From the NCBI GenBank assembly GCA_018292915.2, contig JACVVK020000057.1:1663501-1727500 (forward strand): a DNA stretch of 64,000 nucleotides. The letters run 5' to 3'. The notes beneath the pieces were generated by a model. The model did not search any database. It was not told the origin of the DNA and worked only from the letters and a program-made list of their open reading frames with translations. The translations under genes were made by a program, and so were the position numbers. This DNA is from Batillaria attramentaria (taxonomy: Eukaryota; Mollusca; Gastropoda; Batillariidae). Positions 48,359 to 61,186 of this stretch are shown here, one piece after another (within the stretch, counting starts at the first letter, position 1; each line of letters begins with the position of its first letter).

Positions 48359-48669
48359 CTTTATATTAGCTGTCAACACACTCTTCAGGGAGTCCACCTT
48401 CTCTTTACCCCCTCCTAAATTTGTGTATGTGTGTGTGTGTGTGTGTGGGGGGGGGGTCAGTATGTGTGAAAGTGTGTGTGTGTTCTGTGCAACTCTGCGT
48501 GTGTGTCAATGTGTGTGTGTGTATGTCGCATGAAGACCTGGAAACTGTGACTCACAGAAAACTAAGGGCAAACGTGTGTGTGTGGGGGGGGAGGGGGGGA
48601 TAATGAGGGGGCTATGTGTGTGTTGGGGGTTAAGAAAAAGAGTGGGTGGGATATCGAAAAGTGTGAAGT

Positions 48670-48850
48670 AGGTTGTCTTTTGTTGTTGTTTTGTTTGTTG
48701 CTGATTTTTGTTTGGGTTTGTTTATTTGTTTGTTTGGGTTTTGTTTTGTTTGGTTTTTTTTTTTTTGGGGGGGGGGGGGGATTTTTTTTTGTTTTTGTGG
48801 GTTTTTGGGTTTTTTTTTGTTTGTTTTTTTTTTTTGGGGGGGGGGGGGCT
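48670..48850. repeat. T/G-only low-complexity tract
   Basis: Made almost entirely of TTTG, TTTTTT and G runs on the plus strand; similar tracts at 27430-27760 and 53985-54135. Confidence 0.85.
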
Positions 48851-50477
48851 AACGGCCGGGGATTTAAGCGAAAGTGGCTGTCGGTTTTGGTCTCAGCTGG
48901 CTACACTTTACACAACCAAACAAACACCACTTGCTGGGCACATTCATTCCCTCAGGTGCTGAACTCTTTTCATGTCACCTGAGATCTGTTCATGAAAGAG
49001 GAAAAAGACTAGTATTCAGGAAGCAACAGTACACTGAGATAAGGCACAAGATGGTTGCAGCCAAAGGACATGTCTGTCACTTGGTGTAGGCATGGACGTG
49101 TATGGATAGGTGTCAGTGTGTTTCAAGAAGGCATGGTGAAAAATAACAGAAGGGGGGTCAAAGTGTATAACGTAGTTTTACAAGTGTGATCTGGTGCAAG
49201 CGGACTTGACTTCAGTTTTGATCTTGCCACTAGAAACACACACACACGCATACACACACACATACACACTTATAGTATTAAAAGGAAAATAATAATAATA
49301 GTAAAATAGTTCTTGTATGGCGCTGCTGTCACATGGCAATAATAGACTGTGTGCTTAAACACACACTGACACCCATACCAATTCATACAGTGTGAAATAT
49401 GAACCCAAAGTTATGTGTACGTAATACTTATGTTTCTGAAAGTGAAGGCAGAATGTGACAATGCCGTGGCACAAAAAGAGAGGGGGGGGGGGAGGGGGAT
49501 TAAGGGTTTGAGAATGGGGGGGCCCAGGTCCTGTAGACAACTGTGTTTTTGTTTGACGGGGAAGAAGTACACTTGACAGTGACTTTATTTTTCAACCTTG
49601 ATTAATAAGGGGCGTGAAAAAAACACACACACACGGCTCCTGGGACAGACTGTCCTTGCCACAATGAAGGACAAAGCAATATACAAGTTATTCAAGAACC
49701 TGTTTTCATTTCAGATAAGATCTGACACCGGTGATGAACTCTGGGGGTGCAGGATCATTATACAGTATATAACATGTATATCCCGACATTTCCTCAAGTC
49801 GTGTCAGCTGTGTAAAATAAAATGCAATACCACTATGTGTATAATAGGGAGAAAAATTAAGTAAAATTGACAGGCAAGATTTTGATGGAGGAAACTGGCT
49901 GGTGCTGTTAATGTCTTCTTTAAGATTTCATGCTGCTGTTGTTGTTTTAGGCTGGATTCGTTATTGTTCTTTGGTTTGGGTTTGGTTTGTATCTTGACTG
50001 GGTTGTTTGTTGTCCTTTGTTTTTGCATCGTTTTGTTCTGGGTTTGTATGGGCTAGGCTGTATAGCGGCATTATATGAGAGCTGGCCTACTCCACTGAAA
50101 CCGAACTGTACTGCGATGGTGTGATCTTCTGACCCGGACGGCACACAGGCACTGGCCAGCCACTACTGACATTAAGTCAATCAGCCGTGAATTGTAACAA
50201 GCCGTCACACGTCACTGACTCGGTCTACCACCTGTACTCAGTCATGAAAGCAAGAGCTGACCTCCCTGTGAAAAGCCAAATATGATTTTCCTATAGATCA
50301 TAAGATGCTAGTGCGTAAACTGAATAGTGTTCAGATGGCCTGTTCAGACACCTAGGATACTTGCCCTTGTTGTGTATTGCCGGTCCCCTGAGGCTAGCTC
50401 CAATTACTCTTGTGACAAAAATGTCTAACACCAAAATAATGTACTTTTGTAAAGGCTACAATCTACCTCCCTCGCTC

Positions 50478-50478
<1 letters not shown>
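48851..50478. other. Intergenic, no gene seen
   Basis: An (AAT)n-type tract at 49289-49302 and short CA tracts. No exon or RNA gene recognised. Confidence 0.45.
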
Positions 50479-50524
<46 letters not shown>

Positions 50525-50537
50525 CGTGTGCGCGTAT
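50479..50537. repeat. (GT)n(GC)n microsatellite
   Basis: GT repeats ending in GCGCGTGCGTGTGCGCG. Confidence 0.93.
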
Positions 50538-50604
50538 GTGTGCTTCAACCCTCATTTGTAGACAAAACATTTTTAATACAGGAAGCACAACTGTATGTAT
50601 TGTT

Positions 50605-50949
50605 CAGACTGGGGGATTGTTGAGGGAGAAAAAGACTGAAACCCAGGCCGGGGTGCAGGGGCATCACCCTACTGACTTGGGGGGTGTGGGGGGGGGGGGG
50701 GGGGGAGAGAAAACAAGTATCTTTTGTAAAGGCATTTAATGGTATCTCCTGGCGCCCGTAAGTAAATTACTGCCTTGACATGAAGTCTTCAAAAGTGAAG
50801 TTAGACTGTCCGATATGGTATTACATGTATCATGATATATGACTGTGCACCCCCCTCCCCCCTTCTTCAGTAGAAACTTCAAATTTTTTGGCTGAAAGGA
50901 TGGGAAATTTGACTGAAAACTGCCAAATGGCTGAAAATTGCCCAGCCTG
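50605..50949 (+). mobile_element. MITE family I, copy 3
   Basis: Begins CAGACTGGGGGATTGTTGAG and ends AAAATTGCCCAGCCTG, with perfect 6-bp duplications ATTGTT (50599-50604 and 50950-50955). Same orientation as 8851-9198; contains a G run near 50688-50705. Confidence 0.88.
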
Positions 50950-51009
50950 ATTGTTATGAGTTATGCCTCCACTGAAACCGTCCAGGGGGCCTTGGGCAGA
51001 AGCTGTATT

Positions 51010-51010
<1 letters not shown>

Positions 51011-51060
<50 letters not shown>
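51011..51060. repeat. Run of 50 consecutive C
   Basis: An uninterrupted homopolymer, the longest in the window; the exact length is vulnerable to sequencing error. Confidence 0.85.
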
Positions 51061-51061
<1 letters not shown>

Positions 51062-52562
51062 CATATTTTTTTAAATGCCGAGTTCCCCAGGCCATACAAA
51101 AATGATGATGATGTGATGAACTCATCATCTCATGATTTTGTACAGGAAGCTCGAGAAAGTCGGTAGTTCACAACAGTACAAACAAACAATGTGTTGAAAA
51201 AGGAAGACGCTGTAACAGATCTCATGTGTCAGTTTGCTTTGTGTGGGTGTTTGTTTTTGAACATATGGTGTACTCGACCATATGGTGTAGATACAATGAG
51301 TAATTGCCAACGGCTGTCAAAACTGGAGCATACATATATCAAAATATACCAGCCTATAATATAGTGCTACTCTTGTAAACACACTAGCTACACAGGGGTT
51401 GCTTAGCTTTCATTACTTTTAAGTATCTAAACCACCCCATGAAGAGGATGTAGAAGAACAGTTTTCATCCAGCAGTTGTATAAAGTGAGATTTTAACAGC
51501 CTGCTATGCATACAATTTAATATTGTTAGGGTAACAAATGCGAGTGGCAGTGTGTGTGTTTGTGTGTGTGTGGTAAAGAGGTGGAGGGGGAGGGGGGTGG
51601 AGGAGGAGGAAGCTGAAACCTTGTTGAGCATCAGGATGTTGCCAGTATTCTCTTTGACTGTCATGGTAGACTGTGAACTGTTCACGTCAATCCTGACTGT
51701 CTAAATCGATTTTCACTTCGTTGCCCAGCAAAGCATGTCGGGACCCGTTCAGATTTTCACTTCTGATGAACGGTCTCAGTTGAGCTGCACGGGTACACAT
51801 TTGTCGATACTCCAGCAGAAAGGTGAACGATCCAAAAATTGCCTTTATTACACACTTTGATGTATGCTTTCAGAAAACCAAAAGTCTGGTCGATGGGCTA
51901 AGCAGCGACACACCTTGATGCACACAACACGTTTTCGATGTGTCGGACATCAGGACAAACAGGTCTCTTACAGGCGACCTTCACTGCCTAACCGAACAAA
52001 TAAACCTGTTCACAGAATAGTTAGGACACCAGGTAGCTTCCCAAACATACAGTCTGGTTTTCACGGTGCCATTAAAAACGACTTAATAGCCTATCTAGAC
52101 CGAACCACCATTGCTGACGTGCATACCTCGTCGAGTTGCCTCCCTGGAGTCGTGTGTTCGACACATTTGTATTCTTCCACCACTCTGAGATAATTCTGAT
52201 TCCTATTTTGGTGCAAAATTTGCTAAATTCTGGCAATAACTTCTGTATTTTAACTGATTATAACAACTGGTAACCTTTTGAAGGTGTACAGTGTTGCGTT
52301 TCTTCCGAAAAATGGCTGAGTGGACGTGACGTTTTCATCAGAAGGGTCTACATTTTGTTGCGGACGAATCATATAAGTGATCAAGAGGAAAACACAAAAC
52401 CGGCCTCCGACGCTTGGTCCGTTAGTTGGCCCACAGCAGCTGACGAGGGAAGACGCATACGTATCATGAGAGCACTGCTGTTCAACGGATCTCTGCAGGC
52501 CTACAACACCGACGACTTCTTGACCCAGTTTGACACGTGTGATTTTGGAAGCGGTTTATTCA
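51061..52562 (+). promoter_or_regulatory. Upstream region of HEXIM (promoter and 5' UTR, undefined)
   Basis: No other gene recognised. The frame upstream of the HEXIM ATG is open for only a few codons. A transcription start is not evident; an ORF at 51864-52193 resembles no known family. Confidence 0.35.
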
Positions 52563-53393
52563 ATGGCTGACAAGCCCTCGGCAGATGACATGATCATGTC
52601 TTTTGAGGAAAATGACAGATCGAAGGAAGTGGAAGTTGACTCAGACGAACTGAGTGGCCAGAGCTTCTCAGACGGCGACAACGCTGGGCCTCGCGAAGGC
52701 AGCGACGGCGACGACCGAAAGCGAAAGAAGCGTCGTCGCGGTCGGCACAAGGGAGGCAAGCACCACCGTAAGTGGCGGCCGTACACCAAGTTGTCTTGGA
52801 GCGAGAGGAAGGTGGCGGATGCCAGGGAAACACAGAGAGCGAACCAGAAACGAGAAGATGCTTTCGCATCGGGTCATCCCGTGGCACCGTACAACACGAC
52901 CCAGTTCCTGATCGACGATCACATCCAGAGCGAAGCCTCGCCGGATTTGAACCACGAACCATCTCCACAACCTGCGGCGCGGCCGGTGCCAGCACCACCT
53001 CCGCCCGTTCCACAGGTAGAAAGCACCAAACAGGAAGACCCCACGGCGGTTTTCTTACAGAATGAAGACTCCTCTTACTCAATGGGCCCATCATCAGTTC
53101 CAGCATTAGGAGAAGAGGAAGAGGAACAGTTTCTTGCTAAAGAATTTTCAACAACCTATGAAAGTTTACACTTGGAGAGACTGCAGTCAATGAGCAAAGA
53201 AGAACTTGTAAAAGAGAACCTTGAACTGGAGAAGAAAGTTGAGAGAATGGAGAGGATGCTCAGTCTTCACGGTAAGGACAGTGGGGTGAAAGACGCCGAC
53301 AAGGAAAGCTCCGACGCCAACTCTCTTGGAAGCAGCAATGAAGAATTTATGGACTTGAACAATGTGAAACAGGAAGATGCAACCATTTCTTAG
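52563..53393 (+). CDS. HEXIM1: HEXIM P-TEFb inhibitor (single exon, 276 aa)
   Basis: Nuclear protein that, bound to 7SK snRNA, inhibits the CDK9/cyclin T kinase P-TEFb and so restrains transcription elongation. Residues 1-50 are acidic. About 52-79 form the basic RNA-binding region with KHHRKWRPYTKLSW, matching the vertebrate KKRHWKPYYKLTW. Residues 109-115 are PYNTTQF, the kinase-inhibitory motif (Tyr110 and Phe115 correspond to human Tyr203 and Phe208). Residues 184-188 are acidic, and 195-232 form the cyclin T-binding coiled coil, FSTTYESLHLERLQSMSKEE and onward to about MERML. The start is the first ATG of the frame. Human HEXIM1 is 359 aa; here the second coiled-coil segment is replaced by a Ser/Asp/Glu-rich tail. 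It is intronless, as the vertebrate HEXIM genes are. An invertebrate gene is pre-duplication, so HEXIM1 versus HEXIM2 naming is only conventional. Confidence 0.95.
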   Translation: MADKPSADDMIMSFEENDRSKEVEVDSDELSGQSFSDGDNAGPREGSDGDDRKRKKRRRGRHKGGKHHRKWRPYTKLSWSERKVADARETQRANQKREDAFASGHPVAPYNTTQFLIDDHIQSEASPDLNHEPSPQPAARPVPAPPPPVPQVESTKQEDPTAVFLQNEDSSYSMGPSSVPALGEEEEEQFLAKEFSTTYESLHLERLQSMSKEELVKENLELEKKVERMERMLSLHGKDSGVKDADKESSDANSLGSSNEEFMDLNNVKQEDATIS

Positions 53394-56300
53394 TGCAACT
53401 TGTGACGACCATCTGAGTTGCAGTTCGTGAACTTTTTTTTTTTTCCTCCCACAAACTACAAGAGCAGCTGTGCAGAAATTAGCATACCGTTATTTGTGGT
53501 ATACCCCATCACTCTGATTTCATCAGTGTAGAGAACTTTGTACCACTTCTGCCAAGCAATGGAAGCTGTTTTAGATTCGTCACTCCAGTTTGTTATGAAC
53601 ACTTTGCGGTCAGAGACTGGTGGCAGAAACTTCAGGAGCTTCAGTCCGTAAAAGAACGTAAGATACAGAAACTTTGGTTAGTAAAACAGAAAGTTGTTTA
53701 AATTAGTTTATCTTCTTTTGATGACATTTCATTTTGCTTAAGTTGTTGATTCTTTGAAAATTTTTCGTGGCATTGTTTTCAACCCATCCTTTCATGCCAG
53801 CTGGAACAATTTTAGACGGCGCGGGCAGTGTTTACAAACGACACTGACTGGGTGGGCGAGTCCATTCCAAGATCCACTGAAGGGGTGGCAGCATTGCCGC
53901 AAGGGGACGTAAGTCGACTAGCTGGATGACCGACTTTTGAGGAAAGCTGTAAATGGCAGAGGGGAGGGGGAGGGGATATGTGGTGGGCGTAATTTTTTTG
54001 TTGTTGATGTTGTTTATTAGGTTTTTTTTTAAGTTTTTTTTTTTTTTAGTTTTGGTTGGGTTTGTTGGGTTGTGTTTTTTTTTGTTTTTCATTTTTTTTC
54101 AAATTTTTTTTTTTTTTTTTTTGGGGGGGGGGGGGGACTTGTATACATGTAGTGTGTATGCAACTTGCGAAGGTACATGATTAAGGGGCAGACACTGATT
54201 ATGACTTCAAGCAAGAGCAGTTGGGTGCATGTGTGTTGTATGATGTCCAAATTTTTTTGTGATGAGAATGTAAGCTTTATGTTGATCATTCATTTAAAAT
54301 GTGCCCGTGATTCATTGACAAGTGTCACTTGATCAGTGTACATGTACTATTTGAATGCTCTGAACTTTTACTTGAATGTTTAAAACGTGGAGAAAAAAAT
54401 GGCACTGCAACAAGATAAAATGCTCAGTGATGCATAGATGAAATATATGTGTATTATCTACCATGGAAAAGGAAGACAGGTGAACCTCAGCATACCTCTG
54501 CTGCAACGTAACATCACTGCATGACCTATACAAGTGTACAACTACATGTACAATATTGCTTAACCATTTCTATGCAGTTCCTCCAGGCTTCCTTCTTGTT
54601 TTGTGTTCGCCATGAAAGAAACCCAGTTTCAGTTGTATAGTGTTTGACTTCAGTTCGATGATTATGTTGAAGTAGTTGGTATTTTGAGGTTGACCAAGTT
54701 TCCTGCTATGATCGTATAGTTTGAAATTTGCGTACATGCACTTCCGTGCTTCTGAGTGCTTGTGTATGATGCCTGAGTTGTTCGCGTGGTGTATTTTGTC
54801 ATTCGCAGTATACGGACTGACTTTAGTGAGAGAGTGGTGAATGAATGGCGTCATCTTAATTATTAGCGCTATTGAAATCGTATGCTTCCAGTTCCATTCC
54901 CAGTAATGCATTTCTTACATGTCTGAAGTTATTACATAGATTTCAACATCTTTAACTTTAAGACTTAATTTTTTTACCTCTAAATTCGGTGTGTGAATCA
55001 GTCATTTTGAACTTGAAGATAATGACTGAATTGGTCACAAAATTATTTAAAAGAAACAATCCTCTTTGGTATTTTTTGGGAGTGTCTGAGAGATTCAGAA
55101 ATTGGCATCAGTAAGATGTAAATGATTTAGCCATGTGCTGACTAACGTGAGAAATAAGAGCATTATTGGGATGAAATGGCAAACTTTTTTTTCTTGGTAG
55201 AATTGGGAATTTTGCACTGTTTAAAGTAGTGATCATTTAAAAGGCAGTTGCCCTAACATTTTTGGTGCATAGTTTAAGAACTGAATTGATCTTTGCACCA
55301 ATACTTATGGCAGGAGTTGTGATAAAAAAAAAAAAAATTCTCCCTTGAGATGATGGCATCGTAGGGGTCACCTTCATGGCTTCAAGAACCACCTCTGTGG
55401 AAAAATTCCTTGCTTTTGCTTTTAAAAGTGCATAATTCCCATGCCAGAGGTTTACTGTATCTGTTCTTTCAGGCTGTGTATACCAAATAACAGTTCTGTA
55501 TGTGATCCACTCTACAGTGTATATTACACTGGTTGTAATGTGTAACTGGTCTTCACCATAGGAGGGGAAAAAAAGAAGCAGTTTTACAATTACAGGTGGA
55601 AAAATCTAAATATCTGGTGTTTTTCATCACCATTTTGAAAAGGTTTTGGCCAGAGTTTTGACTAAAGAGTGTTTTGAAAGACAGTTATTCAAAGTGACAT
55701 AATTATTTTGGAAATCGATACGCTGTTGAGCAGTTTACAACATTACAGTAATGCAGAGTGGGTCACGTTGTAAGATAAAGGAATTGTGTAGATAAGGTCC
55801 TTGTTAGCTTTTATTGAAATTTGATCTTTCTTGTTCTCTTGTTTGCATTGAAATATGTTGTAGTTTTTGCAAAGTTCGTTTAATAACCAGGTTGAAAAGG
55901 GAAAGAACTGTTTGAGCGATATGTGCAGCAAATGATGCGATATAACAATGTAAAAATTAGGAGTATTGCATTTATTTCATCATCATACTTAGTCACGTGA
56001 GGCATATTACATGTTTCTCAACTCATTGGCCATTTCAAATAGGATTTGTCATTGATGTCAGTATGTTCACATTATTTCAAATGAAGTAAGCTGAAACAAA
56101 AAAACAAAAAAATGTCAAATTCAAAGTTATCAATATGTTTTCATATTGACTTTATATTTTACTGTATTTTAGCGAGTATTTGTGAAACATTTTGCCAGAG
56201 TCTTTCCTTTTTCAATGGTCCCCCAAACGATAATTCTTTCTCGTTCGGGCGGGCTTTAGTTATTACTCCAGTTTCTTTTATATGGCATTAAAATGTTCAC

Positions 56301-57060
56301 TTTTGAAATACGATTGTACGTGTTGAACTAGGTCATTTGTCCCCACTCTCTGATCACAGCTGTTTTGATGGAATTCAGTAAGGAGAAAGCCGACTTTGAA
56401 AAATATATATAGATCTCTGGTCGCAGTTGGAAATCAGACTTTGTGAGTTAAGTACATTGTAGAAATGAAATTTGAATTGAAACTTTCCATTTTTCAATTT
56501 CATGACATGATCAGAGAGTGGTGAACTATTTAAAATATTACTTGTACCTTCTGTATCAGTGTTTCGTGATGTCAGCCTGTGTGTGTGTCTCATGTAGCTG
56601 GTATTGAAACTGTTTGGGATGAATGAAGTTAGTGTGAGGAAAGTGAGACAAATTGTACAGCAAAATGTAAAAAAAAAAAAAAAAAAATGAACTTCTCCCC
56701 CACCCCCTTTTGGTGCCAAACTTTTTTCTTTTTCTGTTTTTTTTTTCCTGGCTGAAGAGAGATAAACAAAATAATATTGGTTCATTCTTCAAAGCCATAA
56801 AATCCTTCTGTGATTATAAACGAAACTGTTTAGCATAATTATTTCATCCCTCTTTTCATTTTCAGCTGCTCGCTCTGCGCGCGCGTGTGTGTGTGTGTGT
56901 GTGCTGTCACTGGTTATCTCCTCAGCCACAGTTCTCAGGTGTTTGAAAGAAAACATGCATCCACACATACCACATTTGCCGCACTGTAGTTGAGATAAAC
57001 AAGGACATTGACAAACCTGCACTGACAATTGCATAGCAGTTTTATTAGCACATCGTACAA
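53394..57060 (+). other. Probable HEXIM 3' UTR and downstream
   Basis: Mostly unique AT-rich sequence with no exon on either strand and unusually few repeats, consistent with a long 3' UTR. A T/G low-complexity tract lies at 53985-54135. The only poly(A)-type hexamer noted is ATTAAA at 56287-56292. The end is uncertain. Confidence 0.4.
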
Positions 57061-57494
57061 ATGACAAAGTTTCAACAACTGGCGATTATGATCACCAGTG
57101 GGTCCGTCACCTGTGCCGGAGGTAGGGGTTCAGCTGCCATCAAAATGATCAGCGAACAGTGTAGGTGCGTGCATGGGGCGTGACAGGCGGCTCTTTTGGT
57201 CGAGTGTCATCGCACCTCTGTTACACGGAGTCGGTTGAAAGGAGGGGGTGTATAGGGCACAGGCTTCCGGAGGAAGCAAAAACAGTGGGGTGGAGGGGGT
57301 ATGATGATGGTGTTGGTCGTACCCACCCTGCCTTGCCATACAGTAGTTGCGTCATACATGCAACACGCAAACAAAAATACACAAAACTCTAAGGATGACG
57401 TCTCGGGTACCCGGCGGTGCTTTTTTTTTTTTTTCCGGGGGGGGGGGGGGGGGGGGTTGCATTACGTTATCTGTGGGGCCACTGGGACTGCACG
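57061..57494. other. Intergenic, no gene seen
   Basis: G-rich segments and a T14/G18-type homopolymer pair at 57420-57457. Confidence 0.4.
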
Positions 57495-57653
57495 GGGAGC
57501 CGGGGTGGCCGAATGGTAGAGCGATGGACTTCTAATGCTCGGGTCGTGAGTTCGTATGCCGGCTGGAGCCAAATATTTGTGCTGATTTTTCATCGTTGCC
57601 CCGTCTTTCATGTGGTGGAAAAGGACGTTAAACCCCCAAACACCCACCCACCC
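57495..57653 (+). mobile_element. SINE family B, copy with tRNA-like head
   Basis: GGAGCCGGGGTGGCCGAATG, GTGAGTTCGTATGCCGGC, then TTGCCCCGTCTTTCATGTGG and AAAAGGACGTTAAACCCCC, ending in ACACCCACCCACC. Confidence 0.85.
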
Positions 57654-57659
57654 TGAGAC

Positions 57660-58395
57660 AGCACGATGTCGGGTCACGTGACTCGAGTCGTTGGACTGAT
57701 AAACTGAGATGCTTGCACTCGAGTGAAACTGAAATTAGAACGGGTACAGTTATAACCAACTTTAGCGGCAAAAAACATGACCGCTAATCTTTTCGTCGAC
57801 GGCGTGCCTGTTTCACTTCTGCCGTCACGTAGGTTATATTTGGGAAATCTTACAGTCACGCAGACTGAGACTGGTGTTCTGCTGCAGTTAGTGATGTCAC
57901 TATGTACGCCGCGGCGTTGGCCCGGGGTGGGTGGGGGTAGGAGCCGGTGGGGGGGGGGGGGGGAGCAGGTGATAACTGAAATTTTCTCCCGCGCGCGTGC
58001 AAGCCTAACAAGCTGTGTTCCATCGCCACCATACCGCGAGACTCTCAACCGTGGATTAATTTTCTCTGTCCCAGTGCCAAGGTCGCAGTTGGTGGTGGTG
58101 TACTCTCCCCCCCCCCCTCCCCAATACTCCACTGGTGACGTCACAGTAGTAGTACCCGCCCTTCAAGTATCAGTCTGTGACCATGACAAAAGATCGACAT
58201 TGACAAAAGCAGCTGAGGCGGCGAGCGGGCCAACTATACGGTGACTGACGGGACCGGGACTGAACTACCACGAGAAAATAGTTTGTTTACTGGATGCTAA
58301 GGTGTGTACAGTGTAGTCTGACCGACTTTCAGTGTCAGCGAATGCTTAGTCAAGTCAGTTATTGGGGGTGGGGCCGGTGTGTGCTTGTGTCTCCA
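57660..58395. other. Intergenic, nothing recognised
   Basis: ORFs on both strands (57674-58144, 57777-58244) are composition-driven and match no family known to me. Confidence 0.4.
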
Positions 58396-58397
58396 CT

Positions 58398-58452
58398 GTG
58401 TGTGTGTGTGTGTGTGTGCGATGTGTGTGCGCGCGCGCGCGTGTGTGTGTGA

Positions 58453-58483
<31 letters not shown>
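58398..58483. repeat. (GT)n(GC)n microsatellite
   Basis: GT tracts with a GCGCGCGCGC core. Confidence 0.93.
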
Positions 58484-58854
58484 ACCACCGGCAAATGAAT
58501 GTGAAACTTACGTTGATCATAGACGATCACTGCCTCCCGGCTCCTCAACTGATCTTTAGTTAAATCTATGGCTTAGCTTTGGAAGGCCCATATGCGCTCC
58601 ACCCAGTTCGTGATCACCCCCTCACCCTTCCCACACACACACACCCTCACCCACCCACTGGCAAACACACGCATTGCAATTCCTTCATTAATGTTTATGT
58701 CACGTCATGCCGGCCTCCAAGAGGCCGCATGCCAGTGATAATGTTGGGTGAGCATGTTGCCGGTTGTGTATTTTATGCGACTAGACTGAAATCAGATAGT
58801 CTAGCGCTTGCGCGGTGTTCTCTAGCTCCTCACGAAGTGTGGAAGATCTTTTAT

Positions 58855-59216
58855 TAGTTGGGTTTAACGTCCCACGCCACAAATAACGGCTGGAGATACA
58901 GTAGCACTAATGGGCAGGTTATCGGTGGGGAAAGGGACAGCGAGCCTGACTTAACAGCCCATGTGAATATTATTCAATCCAGGTCGGCCACTTTGGATGT
59001 CTCATTGACTGTGATGGACGACTTACGCAAAAAAAAAAAGGTCCATAGTTCATACAATCAGAAGAAACAAGCAGCCTTTTGGAGTAAGCACGATTCAGTT
59101 TTCACTGTGACTCCCGCCTACGGTAGGGGGTCGAACTCACACTGCTTCGCACGACTGAAATGCGAGAGCGGTGGACCATCCCGGCCACTACACCACGCCA
59201 GTCGCCGATATGGAAG
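58855..59216 (-). mobile_element. tRNA-derived SINE (family D)
   Basis: On the minus strand: tRNA-like head GCGTGGTGTAGTGGCCGGGA and GTGAGTTCGACCCCC, a body with a T run, and a 3' end GTGGGACGTTAAACCCAACT. The GACGTTAAAC module is shared with family B. Confidence 0.7.
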
Positions 59217-60384
59217 ACGTACACAGTGAGCCTGTTTACATTACATCCGGGTTCAACCGTGACCCGAGTTTACCTCGACTTGGGTCAATAACATTCTCTG
59301 TAAGGAAGTCTAACCCTGACAATGACGTAAGAAAACTTACGTCATGCCTGTCGTCATGCCTTCAGTCACGAAAGCGCCATCATGACGCCAGCTGCACGTT
59401 TAGATCTGAAATGCGAGTCTGACATATATTGTGATTTCCTTGTTGCTTTTGTGACTTCTGTGACTGAATTAATTTCAGTTGACATACAATCTGGAAGATC
59501 TAGAGAGCTGATGAAACGTGGACTTAAGTGCCTTGGATTGTACTTAGGAAATTGCAAAATTGGAACTTTTTTGACCGGCGCTTCTAGCAGAAACTGGAAA
59601 AAAAAATGTGTTCATCTAAAAGCTCTGGTATTCTTAATACTAAAGCTATAATAGTGCAGTAGTTCATGTCATTTTGTGCAGTTGTCACAAGTGACAAAAA
59701 TACCGGAATGATGAGTAATTTGAAGGAGTCTTTTCATAGATATTTGGCCTTATATGCAAACCACCCCTACCTCGGAAATATTTTTTTTTACACAAAAGCT
59801 GTTAGAGCTACAGAGCTGTGCTACGAATACAGTCAGTATAATTGGATGATCTTCTCAAGTTCAGAAAATGAAGCCATTTGAACATTTTTTTTTCGTAAAA
59901 ATACGTAACATGACCGATTTCTTTTTTAAATGGGCGATAACTGTTCCACAAATGCGGCAGGATAAAAATCGTGAAAGGTAGTTCTGGAGAATATGACTGC
60001 CCATTTTATCTCAAAGTAAAAAACCCTCCAACGAGGTGGTTTAGGAGATAGCCATCATTACATCCGTCCACACACACGTCTCACAACTCCCGCCAAAAAG
60101 AACGCAGCAGCATAGTGTGCACGTCGAGTGTCTATGACGCAGATTTCGTTACGTCACTGTGTGCGTGAAAGTAAGTATTGTGTGGAGAAACGTCACGGTC
60201 TTGTTTTGTATCACTGAAACTTGCTGCTGCGCGTAGCAAACTCTGCCCGGTCCCATAAAGTTGTTTCTCTATAGAGAAACAACTTAAAAAGAACAAGCCA
60301 CCGCACACCAGTAGGAGCCACTTCAAGCCACTATTACCCAAGGCGTGGCCGGCCTTCCCTGCTTAGCCCAAGACTACTACAGAT
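59217..60384. other. Intergenic, no gene seen
   Basis: Includes a short inverted repeat GTTGTTTCTCTATAGAGAAACAAC at about 60261-60284. ORFs at 59382-59651 and 59666-59881 show no recognisable domain. Confidence 0.4.
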
Positions 60385-60626
60385 AATAATAATAATGACT
60401 GTGTACTGTGCAGGCGCTTTCCCCAAGTTTTTGAATCGGCTCAAAGCGCCTCGAACTGAAATCAACACGCATGCTTACGTGAATCACACGCATTCTCTCA
60501 CACACGGCTGGACATGAACACATTACAATCACGTGGCGCGAAGGGCCAGCTCAGCTATTTAAATTTCGGAATTTAGAATTGCATTTATTTTCAAATTTTG
60601 AGGGCTGAACATTTCCAATGCAGATT
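60385..60626 (-). mobile_element. SINE family C, headless copy
   Basis: Body matches 7108-7340 (GGCGCTTT, AATCGGCTCAAAGCG, AAATTTCGGAATTTAGAATT) with an (ATT)n tail at 60385-60398 on the minus strand. The tRNA head is missing. Confidence 0.8.
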
Positions 60627-61107
60627 GCATAGTAGTGGCTTGAAGTGGTCTGAAGATTTCAAATAAAACTGCTATTTTTTAAAAGGGTTTTTAAGAGTTA
60701 AAAGTGGCAAATGTAAACAGCCTCAAACTGTAACTGTTATCTTTCCTCCTCTACGGCTGGAGAGAATTCGCTGCCTACAAAGCCGAGTCAGCCGTGTTGC
60801 CTAGTACGAGTACATTGTCTACGTCTGACGTCATACATTTTGAGATAAACGTTTGCCGTCATTTCAGTGGAACTGAAAGAGTGCTTATAATTTATATAGT
60901 CCATTGCGCTTGGGTCACTTTATGATCAGCTGACGGTAAAGCTTAGCGAAATAATGGCATATTCTCAGCAGCGGAACGGATTTACTGAGTTTTATTCCAG
61001 TTGCTCATAAATTATTCCTCAACTGATTGAACATTTTCGAGGTGGAGGGGGGGGGGGGGGCGATGATGCCCACGACTGACAAATCGGTTTTCATTGTCAT
61101 CTGCTCG

Positions 61108-61110
<3 letters not shown>

Positions 61111-61184
<74 letters not shown>
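61111..61184. repeat. (GT)n microsatellite, 74 bp
   Basis: Uninterrupted GT array. Confidence 0.97.

Positions 61185-61186
<2 letters not shown>

Noticed and set aside
51864..52193. 109-aa ORF upstream of HEXIM
   Set aside because: No recognisable motif; more likely upstream or 5' UTR sequence.
52530..52562. Upstream extension of HEXIM by 11 codons
   Set aside because: It would start at a TTG; the first ATG at 52563 begins MADKPSADD and is the better start.
57674..58244. Overlapping 150-codon ORFs on both strands
   Set aside because: No domain, GC-rich composition and no splice context; treated as chance.
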